Notes: generated from the sequence alone by a model not told the origin. DNA of 64,000 nucleotides from Phycisphaerae bacterium (GCA_030426605.1 JAUHXM010000002.1:1-64000), one strand, 5' to 3'. Shown: positions 8,613 to 16,940, counted from the first letter of the stretch. A program made the numbers and translations.

Positions 8613-9071
8613 ATGGAAACCATCACCACACTCAAGGACGAAACGATCGCGGGTCTCCAAGACCTGATCGAGATCAACATCGACAGCGGCAAGGGCTTCA
8701 AGCAGGCCGCCGAGAACATCGAGAACACCGACATCGCGAACTACTTCCGTCGATGCGGCGAACGCCGCTCGACCTTCGCGGGTGAGCTGCAACGCGTCGT
8801 CGGTGCGAACGGTGAGAAGCCCGAAACCTCCGGCACCGTCAAGGGTGCGGTGCATCGCTGGTGGCTCGGCGTCCGCGGGACCGTGCAGAGCGGCGACGAG
8901 CACGCCATCCTCGCCGAGGCCGAACGCGGCGAGGACGCCATCAAGCACCGATATGAGGAGGTCCTCAAGGAAACGGCCGGCAGCCCGCTGAACGAGACGC
9001 TGCACCGGCAGTATGCCTCCGTCAAACACGACCACGACACCATCCGCGACATGCGCGATGCGCGTGCATGA
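8613..9071 (+). CDS. PA2169-family four-helix-bundle protein (DUF2383)
   Basis: 152 residues. A perfect AGGAGG precedes the ATG at 8613, which settles the start against 8466. The sequence has the DUF2383 pattern: an N-terminal LKDETIAGLQDLIEINIDSGKGF helix, an ExR-containing second helix, and a C-terminal HDTIRDMRD. The fold is ferritin-like/rubrerythrin-like, without an obvious full set of metal ligands. Such proteins accompany entericidin and DUF1328 genes in stress-induced clusters. Last gene of the cluster; a GAAA-capped hairpin follows at 9095. Confidence 0.85.
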   Translation: METITTLKDETIAGLQDLIEINIDSGKGFKQAAENIENTDIANYFRRCGERRSTFAGELQRVVGANGEKPETSGTVKGAVHRWWLGVRGTVQSGDEHAILAEAERGEDAIKHRYEEVLKETAGSPLNETLHRQYASVKHDHDTIRDMRDARA

Positions 9072-9094
9072 TCCATCAACTCCCCATCAGCCCT

Positions 9095-9122
9095 CCCGCG
9101 CACCCCGAAAGGGGGGCGCGGG
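9095..9122 (+). terminator. GAAA-tetraloop hairpin after the small-gene cluster
   Basis: CCCGCGC-A-CCCC, loop GAAA, GGGG-G-GCGCGGG: an 11-bp stem with one A-G mismatch, 23 nt after the DUF2383 stop. The following sequence (gatttcc) is only weakly U-rich. Confidence 0.6.
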
Positions 9123-9184
9123 GATTTCCGCATCACGGCCCGCTCGGGATCCGTGCGTGAAAGGGAACGGCCGGAACGTTGAGA

Positions 9185-9397
9185 ATGGTCCCGCGGTCCG
9201 GTCCGGCGGTCGTATGTGGAAGACCGTCCGTGTGTGCTGACCAGTCCGGAAACGATACCGTGGAACTCGCCGTTGGAATCGGAGTCGCAGCCTTGGCCTT
9301 GGTCGGCACTTGGGGCCTCACCATCGCCCGCCGCCGGCTTGAACACGAGGCAAAGCACGGCCACGAGCGGTCAACCCGCCCAATCCGACGACGATGA
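9185..9397 (+). CDS. possible small single-pass membrane protein
   Basis: About 70 residues from the ATG at 9185 (the track starts at TTG 9179). It has one convincing membrane helix (ELAVGIGVAALALVGTWGLTIA) followed by a basic, charged tail. The upstream AAGGGAA is far from the start. It could be a real small protein or a chance ORF next to the tmRNA gene. No family recognised. Confidence 0.3.
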   Translation: MVPRSGPAVVCGRPSVCADQSGNDTVELAVGIGVAALALVGTWGLTIARRRLEHEAKHGHERSTRPIRRR

Positions 9398-9447
9398 TCC
9401 GCGGACGGCTTGCACCACGCGGAGATCGATCAGTCGTTCAGTCAGAA

Positions 9448-9799
9448 TGGAGCCGGGGGGAATCGAACCCCCGTCCCGGAACGGTCAGCACGGCGCCTCT
9501 ACGCGTGTAGTCGCTGATTTAATCTCGACGCTCGCCCGGGCAGCGACACCCTGGCTTCGCGTCCAGCACCCTGGAACCTCCTCGCCCGTGCGCCAGGTTG
9601 CGCCACACACGGACCAGCCCGATGATCATGATCCCCCGCCTCATCGGGCGTCGGGCGGAGGATCCACGGCTGTATTAAGCCGCGAGAGCGAACTGCGGTT
9701 CGGCAGTTATTGTGGTTGCGTGCTTTTTACGAGGCCAGCACGCCCCTCGACGCGCCACGCCGAGCTTTCTCCCGTCCGGTCGACTGCCGTATCGGCCCC
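9448..9799 (-). ncRNA. ssrA: transfer-messenger RNA (tmRNA)
   Basis: Read on the minus strand. The 5' end GGGGCCG at 9799 pairs perfectly over 7 bp, with one G-U, with CGGCTCC at the 3' end; discriminator A is at 9448. The T-arm is GGGGGTTCGATTCCCCC and the tRNA-like part contains GACTACACGCGTAGA, as in known tmRNAs. The internal reading frame encodes a tag ending in ALAA before TAA. CCA is not encoded (ATTC follows the stem), so it must be added. tmRNA rescues stalled ribosomes together with SmpB, which is not in this window. Length is 352 nt. Confidence 0.95.
9675..9704 (-). other. tmRNA tag-peptide reading frame, probable tag AEPQFALAA
   Basis: The frame GCC GAA CCG CAG TTC GCT CTC GCG GCT TAA follows AATAACT, which matches the position of the AATAGTC that sets the resume codon in E. 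coli. The tag would be AEPQFALAA, close to what I recall for Gemmata (AEPQYSLAA). The frame is open further upstream (a GCA at 9717 would give ATTITAEPQFALAA), so the resume codon is inferred. Confidence 0.75.
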
Positions 9800-9859
9800 A
9801 ATGTGTCGAACGCCGGCGGGCAACCGCCCGCCGACCCACGAACCATCATAGGGCCCGCC

Positions 9860-10450
9860 TTATTCCGGGTCCGGCTCGATCGCCCGCGAGCCCATCGGCA
9901 GCGGGAAGACCACCGGCATCGTCGCCATCAGCCTCGTCCCGGGTCGCCGCGGCTTGTCGGTCATCAACGCCGAGATCGCGTCGAGCAGATCGTTCAACTC
10001 TGTCAGCTCGTCCTTCGTAAGCCACCCGAACACCGACCCAAAGTGCGTGTCGCGCCCCACACCCTTCGTGATCGCACCCCGCTCGAACGAGTCGGCGATC
10101 TTCCGTCCCGCGTCGCGCAGCTGCGCCTGCACGTACGCGTTCAGCGCGTCGATCAGCTCCGGGTCGTTCCTGTCGTACTTAATCCACCACCGCACGGACG
10201 CGAAGACCCGGGCGTCGCGTTTCCCCGTCGCCTTCGTCCCGACCTCCTCGATCAAGCCAACCTGCTCGAGGTGATCGATGTGCTTGTACAGCGACGCCGG
10301 GTGCCGCCCGAGCTGGGCCGCGATCTCCCGCACCGACGCCTCGCCCTGGTTCAGGATGACCTGGTGCACCGCGTGCCGGGTGGGCGAGGCCAGCGCCCGC
10401 ACCTGGTCCGCCCGCGTAATGGTTCGCGCCTTTGGTGGCAATTTTCGCAT
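9860..10450 (-). CDS. ArsR-like winged-helix transcriptional regulator
   Basis: 196 residues from the ATG at 10450 (the track start at 10606 adds a non-homologous N-terminus that crosses the divergent gene). The N-terminal ~100 residues form a winged helix: VRALASPTRHAVHQVIL, then SVREIAAQLGRHPASLYKHIDHL as recognition helix. The C-terminal half is helical without a recognised domain. It is divergent from the surface-protein gene at 10533, with an AT-rich 82-nt spacer holding both promoters, so it may control that gene or itself. Confidence 0.8.
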   Translation of the reverse strand: MRKLPPKARTITRADQVRALASPTRHAVHQVILNQGEASVREIAAQLGRHPASLYKHIDHLEQVGLIEEVGTKATGKRDARVFASVRWWIKYDRNDPELIDALNAYVQAQLRDAGRKIADSFERGAITKGVGRDTHFGSVFGWLTKDELTELNDLLDAISALMTDKPRRPGTRLMATMPVVFPLPMGSRAIEPDPE

Positions 10451-10532
10451 CCGTGGAGCATACTCGTCGTATAAATTGGCAAATCGGTTAAAAAGACACG
10501 AATAAGAAGGCCCCGCACACCAGGAGAGTCCC

Positions 10533-11339
10533 ATGCACCCCAATGCCTCACGAGCCCTCGCGCTCGCCGCGATCGCTGCGCTCACGCCCGCCGCCTCGGC
10601 GGACATCTTTCAGGACGACTTCGAGTCCGCACCCGTCGGCTCGTTCCCCGGCGATCCCTGGCACGACATCTTCGAACGCGCCGTGGACCGACCCGTGCCC
10701 GCACCCACCATGACCATCATCGAGACCACCGACGCCCACGGCAACGCGACACGCGCCATCCAGTCGTCCCAGACCAGTGGCACCAACGGCGCCTTCGTCC
10801 CCATCGAGCACGCCAACAAACACACCGTCTCGATGGACGTCCGCATCGACCGAGCCCCCGCCCCGAACCAGGGCTGGCCCATGGCCGTCGGTTTCATCCA
10901 GGACTCCGGCGTCGGATCGGGCGACGTGAACGCGAACCCCCAGGCACTCATCTACGGCTGGAACAACCGGCGCTGGTGGTTCTTCATCTCACAGGGGCAG
11001 GACAGGCCCGCCGTAAACGTCATGCTCGGCGGCCCGCAGTACCAGATCGGCGTCTGGTACCGGTTCACGATCACCGCCGATACCGAGCTCGGCGTGTTCG
11101 AAGCCACAGTCGCCGACGCCGCAACCGGTGACGTGCTCAACGAGCGCACCATCACCCACACCTCGTGGGACCCCGCTCGCGGCATGTTCGACGCCATCAC
11201 CATGTTCGACGGCGAGTCCGCCACCGCGACCACCGTGGGCCAGGCAACCCTCGACAATGTTGTCTACACACCCGCGCCCGGCACTGCCATCCCCGCCGGC
11301 ATGCTCGCGCTCGCCGTGGGCGCACGCCGCCGCCGCTGA
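10533..11339 (+). CDS. secreted protein with PEP-CTERM-like sorting tail
   Basis: 268 residues. AGGAG precedes the ATG. The signal peptide ends near ASA (residue ~24). The body is a beta-rich, concanavalin/LamG-like chain (DDFESAPVGSFP at the N-terminus, typical of planctomycete jelly-roll proteins). The C-terminus is PAPG + short hydrophobic stretch + ARRRR, a variant PEP-CTERM signal for an exosortase-type enzyme; no exosortase gene is in the window. It lies divergent to the ArsR-like regulator. Role unknown; a cell-surface or matrix protein is likely. Confidence 0.75.
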   Translation: MHPNASRALALAAIAALTPAASADIFQDDFESAPVGSFPGDPWHDIFERAVDRPVPAPTMTIIETTDAHGNATRAIQSSQTSGTNGAFVPIEHANKHTVSMDVRIDRAPAPNQGWPMAVGFIQDSGVGSGDVNANPQALIYGWNNRRWWFFISQGQDRPAVNVMLGGPQYQIGVWYRFTITADTELGVFEATVADAATGDVLNERTITHTSWDPARGMFDAITMFDGESATATTVGQATLDNVVYTPAPGTAIPAGMLALAVGARRRR

Positions 11340-11372
11340 TCCCCGCGAGGGCGTCGCCACCGACTCTTGCGG

Positions 11373-11386
11373 TACCATCGCGCGCA
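11373..11386 (+). promoter_or_regulatory. -10-like hexamer 7 nt before the ATG (leaderless candidate)
   Basis: TACCAT at 11373-11378 ends 7 nt before the ATG at 11386, and no Shine-Dalgarno sequence is present. No good -35 is seen. Same arrangement as at queA, pfk and the first TM2 gene. Confidence 0.4.
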
Positions 11387-12864
11387 TGACGCGCGCGGGC
11401 CCATCAATCTCTCACACCGTCGCGTGGATCGGGCTCATCTTCGGCCCGGTCCTCGCGGCATGCGCCTACCTCGCCCTCCCCGGGCTCGACCACCCCGCCC
11501 GCGCCGCCGCAGCCCTCGCCGCCTGGATGGCCACCTGGTGGCTCACCGAAGCCATCCCCCTCAGCGCGACGGCACTGCTCCCCCTCGCGTTCCTCCCGTT
11601 GGCCGGTGTCGAGTCCATCCGCGCCGCCGCCGCCCCCTACGCCAACCCGCTCATCCTCCTCTTCCTCGGCGGGTTCATCCTCGGGCTCGCGATGGAGCGC
11701 TGCAACCTCCACCGACGCATCGCGCTGATCACGCTCTCACTCGTCGGCACCTCGCCCCCGCGCCTCGTCGCCGGGTTCATGCTCGCGACAGCCGTCATGA
11801 GCATGTGGGTCTCCAACACCGCGACCGCGCTGCTCATGCTCCCCATCGCCGTGTCGGTGCTCAACCAACTCGCCGACGACGCGCCCGACCAACAAACCGG
11901 CGAGAACTTCGCCCGCTGCCTCATGCTCGGCATCGCCTACGCCGCATCGGTGGGGGGCGTCGCCACCCTCGTCGGCACACCCCCGAACCTCGTCCTCGCT
12001 GCCTACCTCCACGACCAGCTCGACACCGACCTCTCCATGGCCCGCTGGATGCTCGTGATGGTCCCGCTCGCCGCGGTCTTCCTCCCGCTCATCTGGCTCG
12101 GGCTCACGCGGTTCATCTTCCCGATCAAGGTCGCGCGCATCCCCGGCGCCGCGGACCTCGTCCGCGACCGCCTCCGCGCCCTCGGCCCCATGTCCCGCGC
12201 CGAATGGACCGTCTTCGCCGTCTTCAGCATCACCGCGCTGTGCTGGGTCACGCGACCCCTCATCAACACGCTCGGCGACAACCTCGCCTGGCCACCGCTC
12301 ACGTCACTCACCGACCCGACCATCGCGGTCATCGCGGCGCTCGCGCTGTTCGTGATCCCGACGCACGCCCGCACGCGCACCTTCGCGATGGACTGGACCA
12401 CCGCAGAACGCGTGCCGTGGGGCATCCTCATCCTCTTCGGCGGCGGGCTCTCCCTCGCCGCCGCCATCTCCGCCACCGGGCTCGACGCCGCGATCGGGCA
12501 ATCCATGTCCGGCCTGCATGGCGTTCACCCGCTCGTCGCGATCCTCGTCGTCACCACCGGCGTCGTCTTCCTCACCGAGCTCACGAGCAACACCGCGATG
12601 GCCACAGCCGCCATGCCCGTCCTCGCCGCCGCCGCCCCCGCCATCGGCGTCGAGCCCGAGCGTCTGCTCATCCCCGCCGCCGTCGGCGCCAGCCTCGCCT
12701 TCATGCTCCCCGTGGCGACGCCCCCGAACGCCATCGTCTTCGGGTCCGGCCGCGTCAAAATCGCCGACATGGCCCGCGCCGGGCTCGCCTTCAACCTCGC
12801 GGGTATCGTCCTCGTGACCCTCATCGCCTTCTTCGCGACCGACCTCATCCTGCCCCCAGCGTGA
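11386..12864 (+). CDS. SLC13/DASS-family sodium-dependent anion transporter
   Basis: 492 residues with about 11-12 membrane helices. The start at 11386 is chosen over 11128, which would overlap the previous gene by 212 nt. Family signatures visible are WWLTEAIPLSATALLPL, the SNTATALLMLPIA motif, and in the second repeat TELTSNTAMATAAMPV with a following LPVATPPNAIVFGSG. The two SNT motifs form the Na+/substrate sites in VcINDY. Substrate is probably a di- or tricarboxylate, sulfate or similar; it cannot be read from sequence. ispD starts 10 nt downstream, so the two may be cotranscribed. Confidence 0.9.
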   Translation: MTRAGPSISHTVAWIGLIFGPVLAACAYLALPGLDHPARAAAALAAWMATWWLTEAIPLSATALLPLAFLPLAGVESIRAAAAPYANPLILLFLGGFILGLAMERCNLHRRIALITLSLVGTSPPRLVAGFMLATAVMSMWVSNTATALLMLPIAVSVLNQLADDAPDQQTGENFARCLMLGIAYAASVGGVATLVGTPPNLVLAAYLHDQLDTDLSMARWMLVMVPLAAVFLPLIWLGLTRFIFPIKVARIPGAADLVRDRLRALGPMSRAEWTVFAVFSITALCWVTRPLINTLGDNLAWPPLTSLTDPTIAVIAALALFVIPTHARTRTFAMDWTTAERVPWGILILFGGGLSLAAAISATGLDAAIGQSMSGLHGVHPLVAILVVTTGVVFLTELTSNTAMATAAMPVLAAAAPAIGVEPERLLIPAAVGASLAFMLPVATPPNAIVFGSGRVKIADMARAGLAFNLAGIVLVTLIAFFATDLILPPA

Positions 12865-12874
12865 GTGACCCGCC

Positions 12875-13690
12875 ATGAACGTCGCCGTCATCATCCCCGC
12901 CGCCGGCTCCTCCGAGCGCTACGTCGCCGCCGCCCGCGCCGAGGGCAACGAGTCCGCGCGCTCCAAGCTCGACGAGGACCTCGGCGGCCGCCCCGTCCTC
13001 CACCGCACCGTCGAACTCTTCACCAACCGCGACGACGTCCAGACCATCATCGTCGCCGGCCCCGCCGACGATGATGAGATGGACGCCTTTCGCGCGCGCC
13101 ACGCCGACAAACTCTCCATCCTGGGCGTCACGATCGTCCCGGGCGGACAAGCCCATCGATACCAATCGGTGGGAGCCGCCCTCACGCACGTCCCCGACTC
13201 CTGCACGCACGTCGCCGTGCACGACGCCGCCCGCCCCGGCGTACCCCATCCGATGCTCGACCGCCTCTTCGACGCCGCCGCCCACCAGCCCGCCGTGATC
13301 CCGGCGCTGCCGATCGCCGACACGATCAAACGCACCGCACCCGCCCCCGAGCTCAACCCGCCCGCCGACCCCCTCGCGTCCATCCTGGGCGACGCCGCCG
13401 CGAGCACCCCCGATGCGCGCAAAGTCAGCGAGACCGTCGATCGCGCCGACCTCGTCGCCGCCCAGACACCCCAGATCTTCAGCCGTGATCTCATCACACG
13501 CGCCTATCAGCAATCCGACCTCGCCAGCACGGACGACGCCGCCCTCGTCGAACGCCTGGGCGAACCCGTCCTCGTCATCGAAGGCGACGTCCGCGCGATG
13601 AAGATCACGACACCCGCCGATCTGCGCGCCCTCCGCGCGATGCTGAACCTCAAGGGCCCCGCCGAGCGCGCGACGCACAAGCGGTTCTGA
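12875..13690 (+). CDS. ispD: 2-C-methyl-D-erythritol 4-phosphate cytidylyltransferase
   Basis: 271 residues, longer than the usual ~230. The N-terminal nucleotide-binding motif IPAAGSSERY is followed by an insertion before the Lys of SKLDEDLGGRPVL. VHDAARPG and QTPQIFSRDLI are IspD signatures, as is TDDAALVERLG. The enzyme makes CDP-methylerythritol in the non-mevalonate isoprenoid pathway. The insertion (VAAARAEGNESAR) and a ~30-residue expansion near residue 160 are lineage features. It follows the SLC13 transporter by 10 nt with no functional link evident. Confidence 0.9.
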   Translation: MNVAVIIPAAGSSERYVAAARAEGNESARSKLDEDLGGRPVLHRTVELFTNRDDVQTIIVAGPADDDEMDAFRARHADKLSILGVTIVPGGQAHRYQSVGAALTHVPDSCTHVAVHDAARPGVPHPMLDRLFDAAAHQPAVIPALPIADTIKRTAPAPELNPPADPLASILGDAAASTPDARKVSETVDRADLVAAQTPQIFSRDLITRAYQQSDLASTDDAALVERLGEPVLVIEGDVRAMKITTPADLRALRAMLNLKGPAERATHKRF

Positions 13691-13799
13691 AGAATCCCGA
13701 GCACCGCGCACCCCGAATGTCAATCCCACTGGCCACGCCCGCGCCGTGTTGTACCGTTTCTCGCGGGGCAACAGCCCTGCCGCGTGAGGAGCGTGCCCG

Positions 13800-14675
13800 A
13801 TGCACAGATCGATCGTCACCGCAATCGGTATGACGCTGCTCGCGCCCGCCGCCGGCGCCGCCCCGATGAACATCATTTTCTACGGCAACAGCTTCACCGG
13901 CAGCGGCGGGGGTGTCCAGCACCTCGTGCGCGACATCGCGACCGCCGCGGGCCACGAGACCCCACACATCTACGCCCGCGTCGTCGGCGGACAAACACTC
14001 GAGTACCACCTCATCACCGGCACGGGCTGGATTACCTCGCAGATCCCCGACGGCGAGCACTGGGACGCCGTCGTCATGCAAGAGCACAGCACCCGCACGA
14101 CCTCGCACCCGATGGACGGCAACATCCCCGCCTTCTTCGCCGCCGCCCAGGGGCTCTACCAAGCCGTCCAAGACCACAGCCCCGACGCCCGCGCCGTCCT
14201 CTTCGAGACATGGGCCCGCCAACCCGACAACGCCGTCTACCCGACCATCTGGCCGAGTGCGTCGGACATGCAGGCCGAGGTCCGCATGTCCTATGACCAA
14301 GCGAACGCCCTGCTCAACGACCAGGGCACGTCAACCGTCGCACCCGTCGGCGACGCGTTCGAAGCGGGCGACTTCGACCGCTCCCTCTACAGCGGCGATC
14401 TCTACCACGCATCCGACACCGGCGCGCTGCTCATCTCCCTCGTCCTCTACGGCACCATCTACGAAGACCCAACCCTCGCGGATATCGATCTCGCGAGCGT
14501 CGGGACGAACCTGGACCTCACGGATGAGGACCGCGCGTTCGCCGTCGCGCTCGCCGAGTCGGTCCTCGTCCCCGCGCCGGCTTCGACGGCCACGCTCGCC
14601 ACGCTCGGGCTTACGGCGACGCGCCGCCGTCGCCCAGATCGAGCGAACTCCACGCCATCCCATCGGGCGCCTTGA
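13800..14675 (+). CDS. secreted SGNH-like hydrolase with PEP-CTERM-like tail and C-terminal extension
   Basis: 291 residues; GTGAGGAG upstream. After a signal peptide (cleavage near GAA, residue ~21) comes NIIFYGNSFTGSGG, a variant of the SGNH block I (Ser nucleophile), and LYHASDTGALLISL near the end, which could supply the catalytic Asp/His (DxxH-like). This fits DUF4886/SGNH esterases. A PAPA-hydrophobic-TRRRR tail follows, but the frame runs on for 13 residues where sister proteins stop, and overlaps the convergent gene by 65 nt. The substrate is unknown. Confidence 0.75.
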   Translation: MHRSIVTAIGMTLLAPAAGAAPMNIIFYGNSFTGSGGGVQHLVRDIATAAGHETPHIYARVVGGQTLEYHLITGTGWITSQIPDGEHWDAVVMQEHSTRTTSHPMDGNIPAFFAAAQGLYQAVQDHSPDARAVLFETWARQPDNAVYPTIWPSASDMQAEVRMSYDQANALLNDQGTSTVAPVGDAFEAGDFDRSLYSGDLYHASDTGALLISLVLYGTIYEDPTLADIDLASVGTNLDLTDEDRAFAVALAESVLVPAPASTATLATLGLTATRRRRPDRANSTPSHRAP

Positions 14676-15660
14676 GCGTTTCGAACCGCGTCCTGATCTC
14701 GAGCTTCTGAAGATCGATCACCGTCACGATGTCCGCGTTCGTGTTCGCGACGTACGCCACGTCGCCCTTGGGCGGAATCAGGATCCCGATCGGCACCGGC
14801 CCGCCGACCGTGAACATCCGCCCGTCCTGATCGTCCGACGCCCGCGCCGTCATCGGCACACGCCCGATCTCGCGCTTCGCCTTCGCGTCGAACACGGCGA
14901 CCTCGCCCGAGTTCGCGCACGACACGAGCACCCGCCCGCCGTCGGGTGTGAACTTCGCCCGGATCGGGAACAGCCCGCACGCCAGCGTCTTCACGACCTT
15001 CAGCGTCTCGACATCGATCACGCTCACCGTGTCCGCCGCCCGGTTCGTCACCCACACCTCACGCCCATCAGGAGAGACGTCGATCCCCTCCGCCCCGCCG
15101 CCGGTGTAGATCGTGCCCAGCCCGGCACCGGCGGCGACGTCGAACGCCACCACCGTGCCCGACCCGATATTCGACACGAACGCCCGCGACTCGTCCGGCG
15201 TCAGCACCACCATGTGCCCGACGCTCTGGTCGTGCTCAAGCACGGTCACGACCGCGCGCTGAATCACGTCCACGATCACGAGCGTGTTGTTCTGCTCGGT
15301 CGTGACCGCGACCCGACGCCCGTCGTCGAAATACTCGATGCCGTGCGGCCGCCGGTGCTCGCCCAGGTCGATCGTGCCCGTCACCGCCCGCGAGGGCAGG
15401 TCGATCACCGTGAGCGTGTTGCCCGGCGTCTGCGCGCCGTAGTTCGCGACGACCGCCGTGGTCCCGTCGGGCGAGACCGCCGCCTCGTGCGGGCCCTCCC
15501 CGGTCGGCAGCGTCACGATCTGCTCGCCTGAGTCAGCGTCGAAGAGCGTCGCCGAAGCGACCGACTTGTTCAGGACAACCAGCGTCCCGTCGGCGGCCGC
15601 GTGCGATGCCCCGAACGCCGCGATCCCCGTTGCGATCGCCCAGATCCGCCCCGTCCGCAT
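14611..15660 (-). CDS. secreted YVTN-type beta-propeller protein
   Basis: 349 residues from the ATG at 15660, which has AGGTGG upstream and begins a signal peptide (cleavage near HAAA, ~23). The mature protein has about seven blades with motifs such as VSPDGTTAVVANYG, TPDESRAFVSNIG, VSPDGREVWVTNR and VAYVANTNADIVTVID, the YVTN family pattern. A possible regular seven-bladed propeller in the periplasm or at the surface, perhaps a scaffold. The 3' end overlaps the convergent SGNH-like gene by 65 nt. Confidence 0.85.
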   Translation of the reverse strand: MRTGRIWAIATGIAAFGASHAAADGTLVVLNKSVASATLFDADSGEQIVTLPTGEGPHEAAVSPDGTTAVVANYGAQTPGNTLTVIDLPSRAVTGTIDLGEHRRPHGIEYFDDGRRVAVTTEQNNTLVIVDVIQRAVVTVLEHDQSVGHMVVLTPDESRAFVSNIGSGTVVAFDVAAGAGLGTIYTGGGAEGIDVSPDGREVWVTNRAADTVSVIDVETLKVVKTLACGLFPIRAKFTPDGGRVLVSCANSGEVAVFDAKAKREIGRVPMTARASDDQDGRMFTVGGPVPIGILIPPKGDVAYVANTNADIVTVIDLQKLEIRTRFETLKAPDGMAWSSLDLGDGGASP

Positions 15661-15764
15661 GGCCCACCTCGCGTTCCGCCGACCGACCGGGCCGGTGCAC
15701 AACGCTACCGAGGGCGGGCCACGCCGGTTGCCGCCCCCGCACGGCGTGCGACGCGCGAGTCACC

Positions 15765-15828
15765 CCGAATCAGGTGCAACCCGGATCGAGCGCAGCCCGG
15801 ATCGAGCGCAACCCGGATCGAGGATGAC
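15765..15828. repeat. 16-bp tandem repeat, about four units
   Basis: Units of CCGGATCGAGCGCA(G/A)C at 15781-15796 and 15797-15812, a diverged third (15813-15828, CCGGATCGAGGATGAC) and a weaker one just before (15765-15780). It sits between lexA and the propeller gene. Could be a variable-number repeat or clustered binding sites. Confidence 0.7.
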
Positions 15829-15833
15829 CCGGC

Positions 15834-16448
15834 TCAGCGGTACCGCCGAACGACACCCTTCACGATGCCCTGCACCTGGCAGAACTTCACGCGGATCGCG
15901 TCAAAGTCCGGGTTCGCCGGCTGCAGGCGGATGTGGTCCGCTTCCTTGTAGAAGGTCTTGAGCGTCGTCGAGCCGTCCTCAAGCAGCGCGACGACCCGGT
16001 CGCCGTTGCTCGCCACCTGGGCCCGCTCGAGCAGGATGATGTCGCCGTCGAGGATGCCCTCGTCGCGCATCGACTCCCCCTCGACCTGCAACGCGAAGAG
16101 CGACTGCGCCGGGTCGGTCGCGCCGAGGATCTCCGCGAGATCGATCTCGTCCGTGTCCTCGACTTTCTCGATCGGGTACCCCGCAGCGATCTTCCCGACC
16201 AGCGGGTACCGCAACGGACGCGCCTCGTCGGGGACCGCGATCCCCTCAGCGATCGACAAAGAGCGTGCCTTGTTCGCCTCGCGAACCAGCGCGCCTTTCT
16301 TGATGAGCGCCTCGACGTGCTCGAACACCGTGACCTTGCTGACGCCGATTTCGTCGGCGAGCTCCTGCATCGTCGGGGAATAGCCACGCCGAACCCGCGA
16401 GTCGCGGATCAGCTGCAGAATGCGAAGTTGCTTGGGCGTCAGATTCAT
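15834..16448 (-). CDS. lexA: LexA SOS repressor
   Basis: 204 residues. The start at 16448 has GGAAGGAGG upstream and begins the conserved MNLTPKQLRIL. An N-terminal winged helix (PTMQELADEIGVSKVTVFEHV) binds DNA. The self-cleavage site is Ala89-Gly90 (KIAAGYP); the catalytic dyad is Ser126 (VEGESMRDEG) and Lys164 (TTLKTFY). All residues needed for RecA-stimulated autocleavage are present. I could not identify its operator; candidate palindromes are listed at 16941 and 17063. Confidence 0.95.
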   Translation of the reverse strand: MNLTPKQLRILQLIRDSRVRRGYSPTMQELADEIGVSKVTVFEHVEALIKKGALVREANKARSLSIAEGIAVPDEARPLRYPLVGKIAAGYPIEKVEDTDEIDLAEILGATDPAQSLFALQVEGESMRDEGILDGDIILLERAQVASNGDRVVALLEDGSTTLKTFYKEADHIRLQPANPDFDAIRVKFCQVQGIVKGVVRRYR

Positions 16449-16836
16449 GACGCGCCTCCTTCCCACGCCCGGGCATCGCCCGCCCGGTGCTGGTGATCGG
16501 ATCGCGGTCGGCACCAATGCCGCCCGCCGCGACGGCCGCGCCCAAGGCTCGGGCAAGCGTCATCGCGATCTTCAGGTCTGTCCCTTGTCCCGCCAGCGCC
16601 CGCTCCGCCGCGAACACCAGCCCCGCATGCGCCGCCAACACTTCGGGGCACGACGCGGGTTGAGATGCGTCTTCTTCCGGCTCGCTGCCAACCAGAACAG
16701 CGCCCGTACCACGCCACGACACCAACCCGATGCCCGAGGCACCGTCGAATTCGTCCACGTACGACCCGCCCGGCCCCAACCGGACGAGCGCCGCCGGCTT
16801 CTCTCCCAGCCGGCTCGTGTCGAATCGTGATGTCAT
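16246..16836 (-). CDS. doubtful ORF upstream of and overlapping lexA
   Basis: From the ATG at 16836 the first ~130 codons look coding: GSYVDEFDGASGIGLVSWRG and PEVLAAHAGLVFAAERALAGQ have normal amphipathic composition, unlike the arginine-rich shadow frames. However, the frame runs 203 nt into lexA, where it reads as a shadow. Either it is a real gene with a 3' frameshift or lost stop, or an accidental ORF. No family recognised and only a weak ribosome-binding site. Confidence 0.25.
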   Translation of the reverse strand: MTSRFDTSRLGEKPAALVRLGPGGSYVDEFDGASGIGLVSWRGTGAVLVGSEPEEDASQPASCPEVLAAHAGLVFAAERALAGQGTDLKIAMTLARALGAAVAAGGIGADRDPITSTGRAMPGRGKEARHESDAQATSHSAADPRLAGSAWLFPDDAGARRRNRRQQGHGVRARRGAHQERRAGSRGEQGTLFVDR

Positions 16837-16940
16837 GCTTGGTTGGAATCTCACAATCCCTCGGAACCAATTGATGGTACGTGATCCGAACGAAATCCTA
16901 TCGACTCTGAGGGCGGTTGTCAATCGCGCTGATTCAGGCG

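Noticed and set aside
9448-9530. ordinary tRNA on the minus strand
   Set aside because: T-arm and acceptor belong to a tmRNA: the 5' acceptor half is 270 nt away and a tag frame lies between.
15781-15828. CRISPR-like direct repeats
   Set aside because: Units are contiguous with no spacers, so a tandem repeat, not a CRISPR array.
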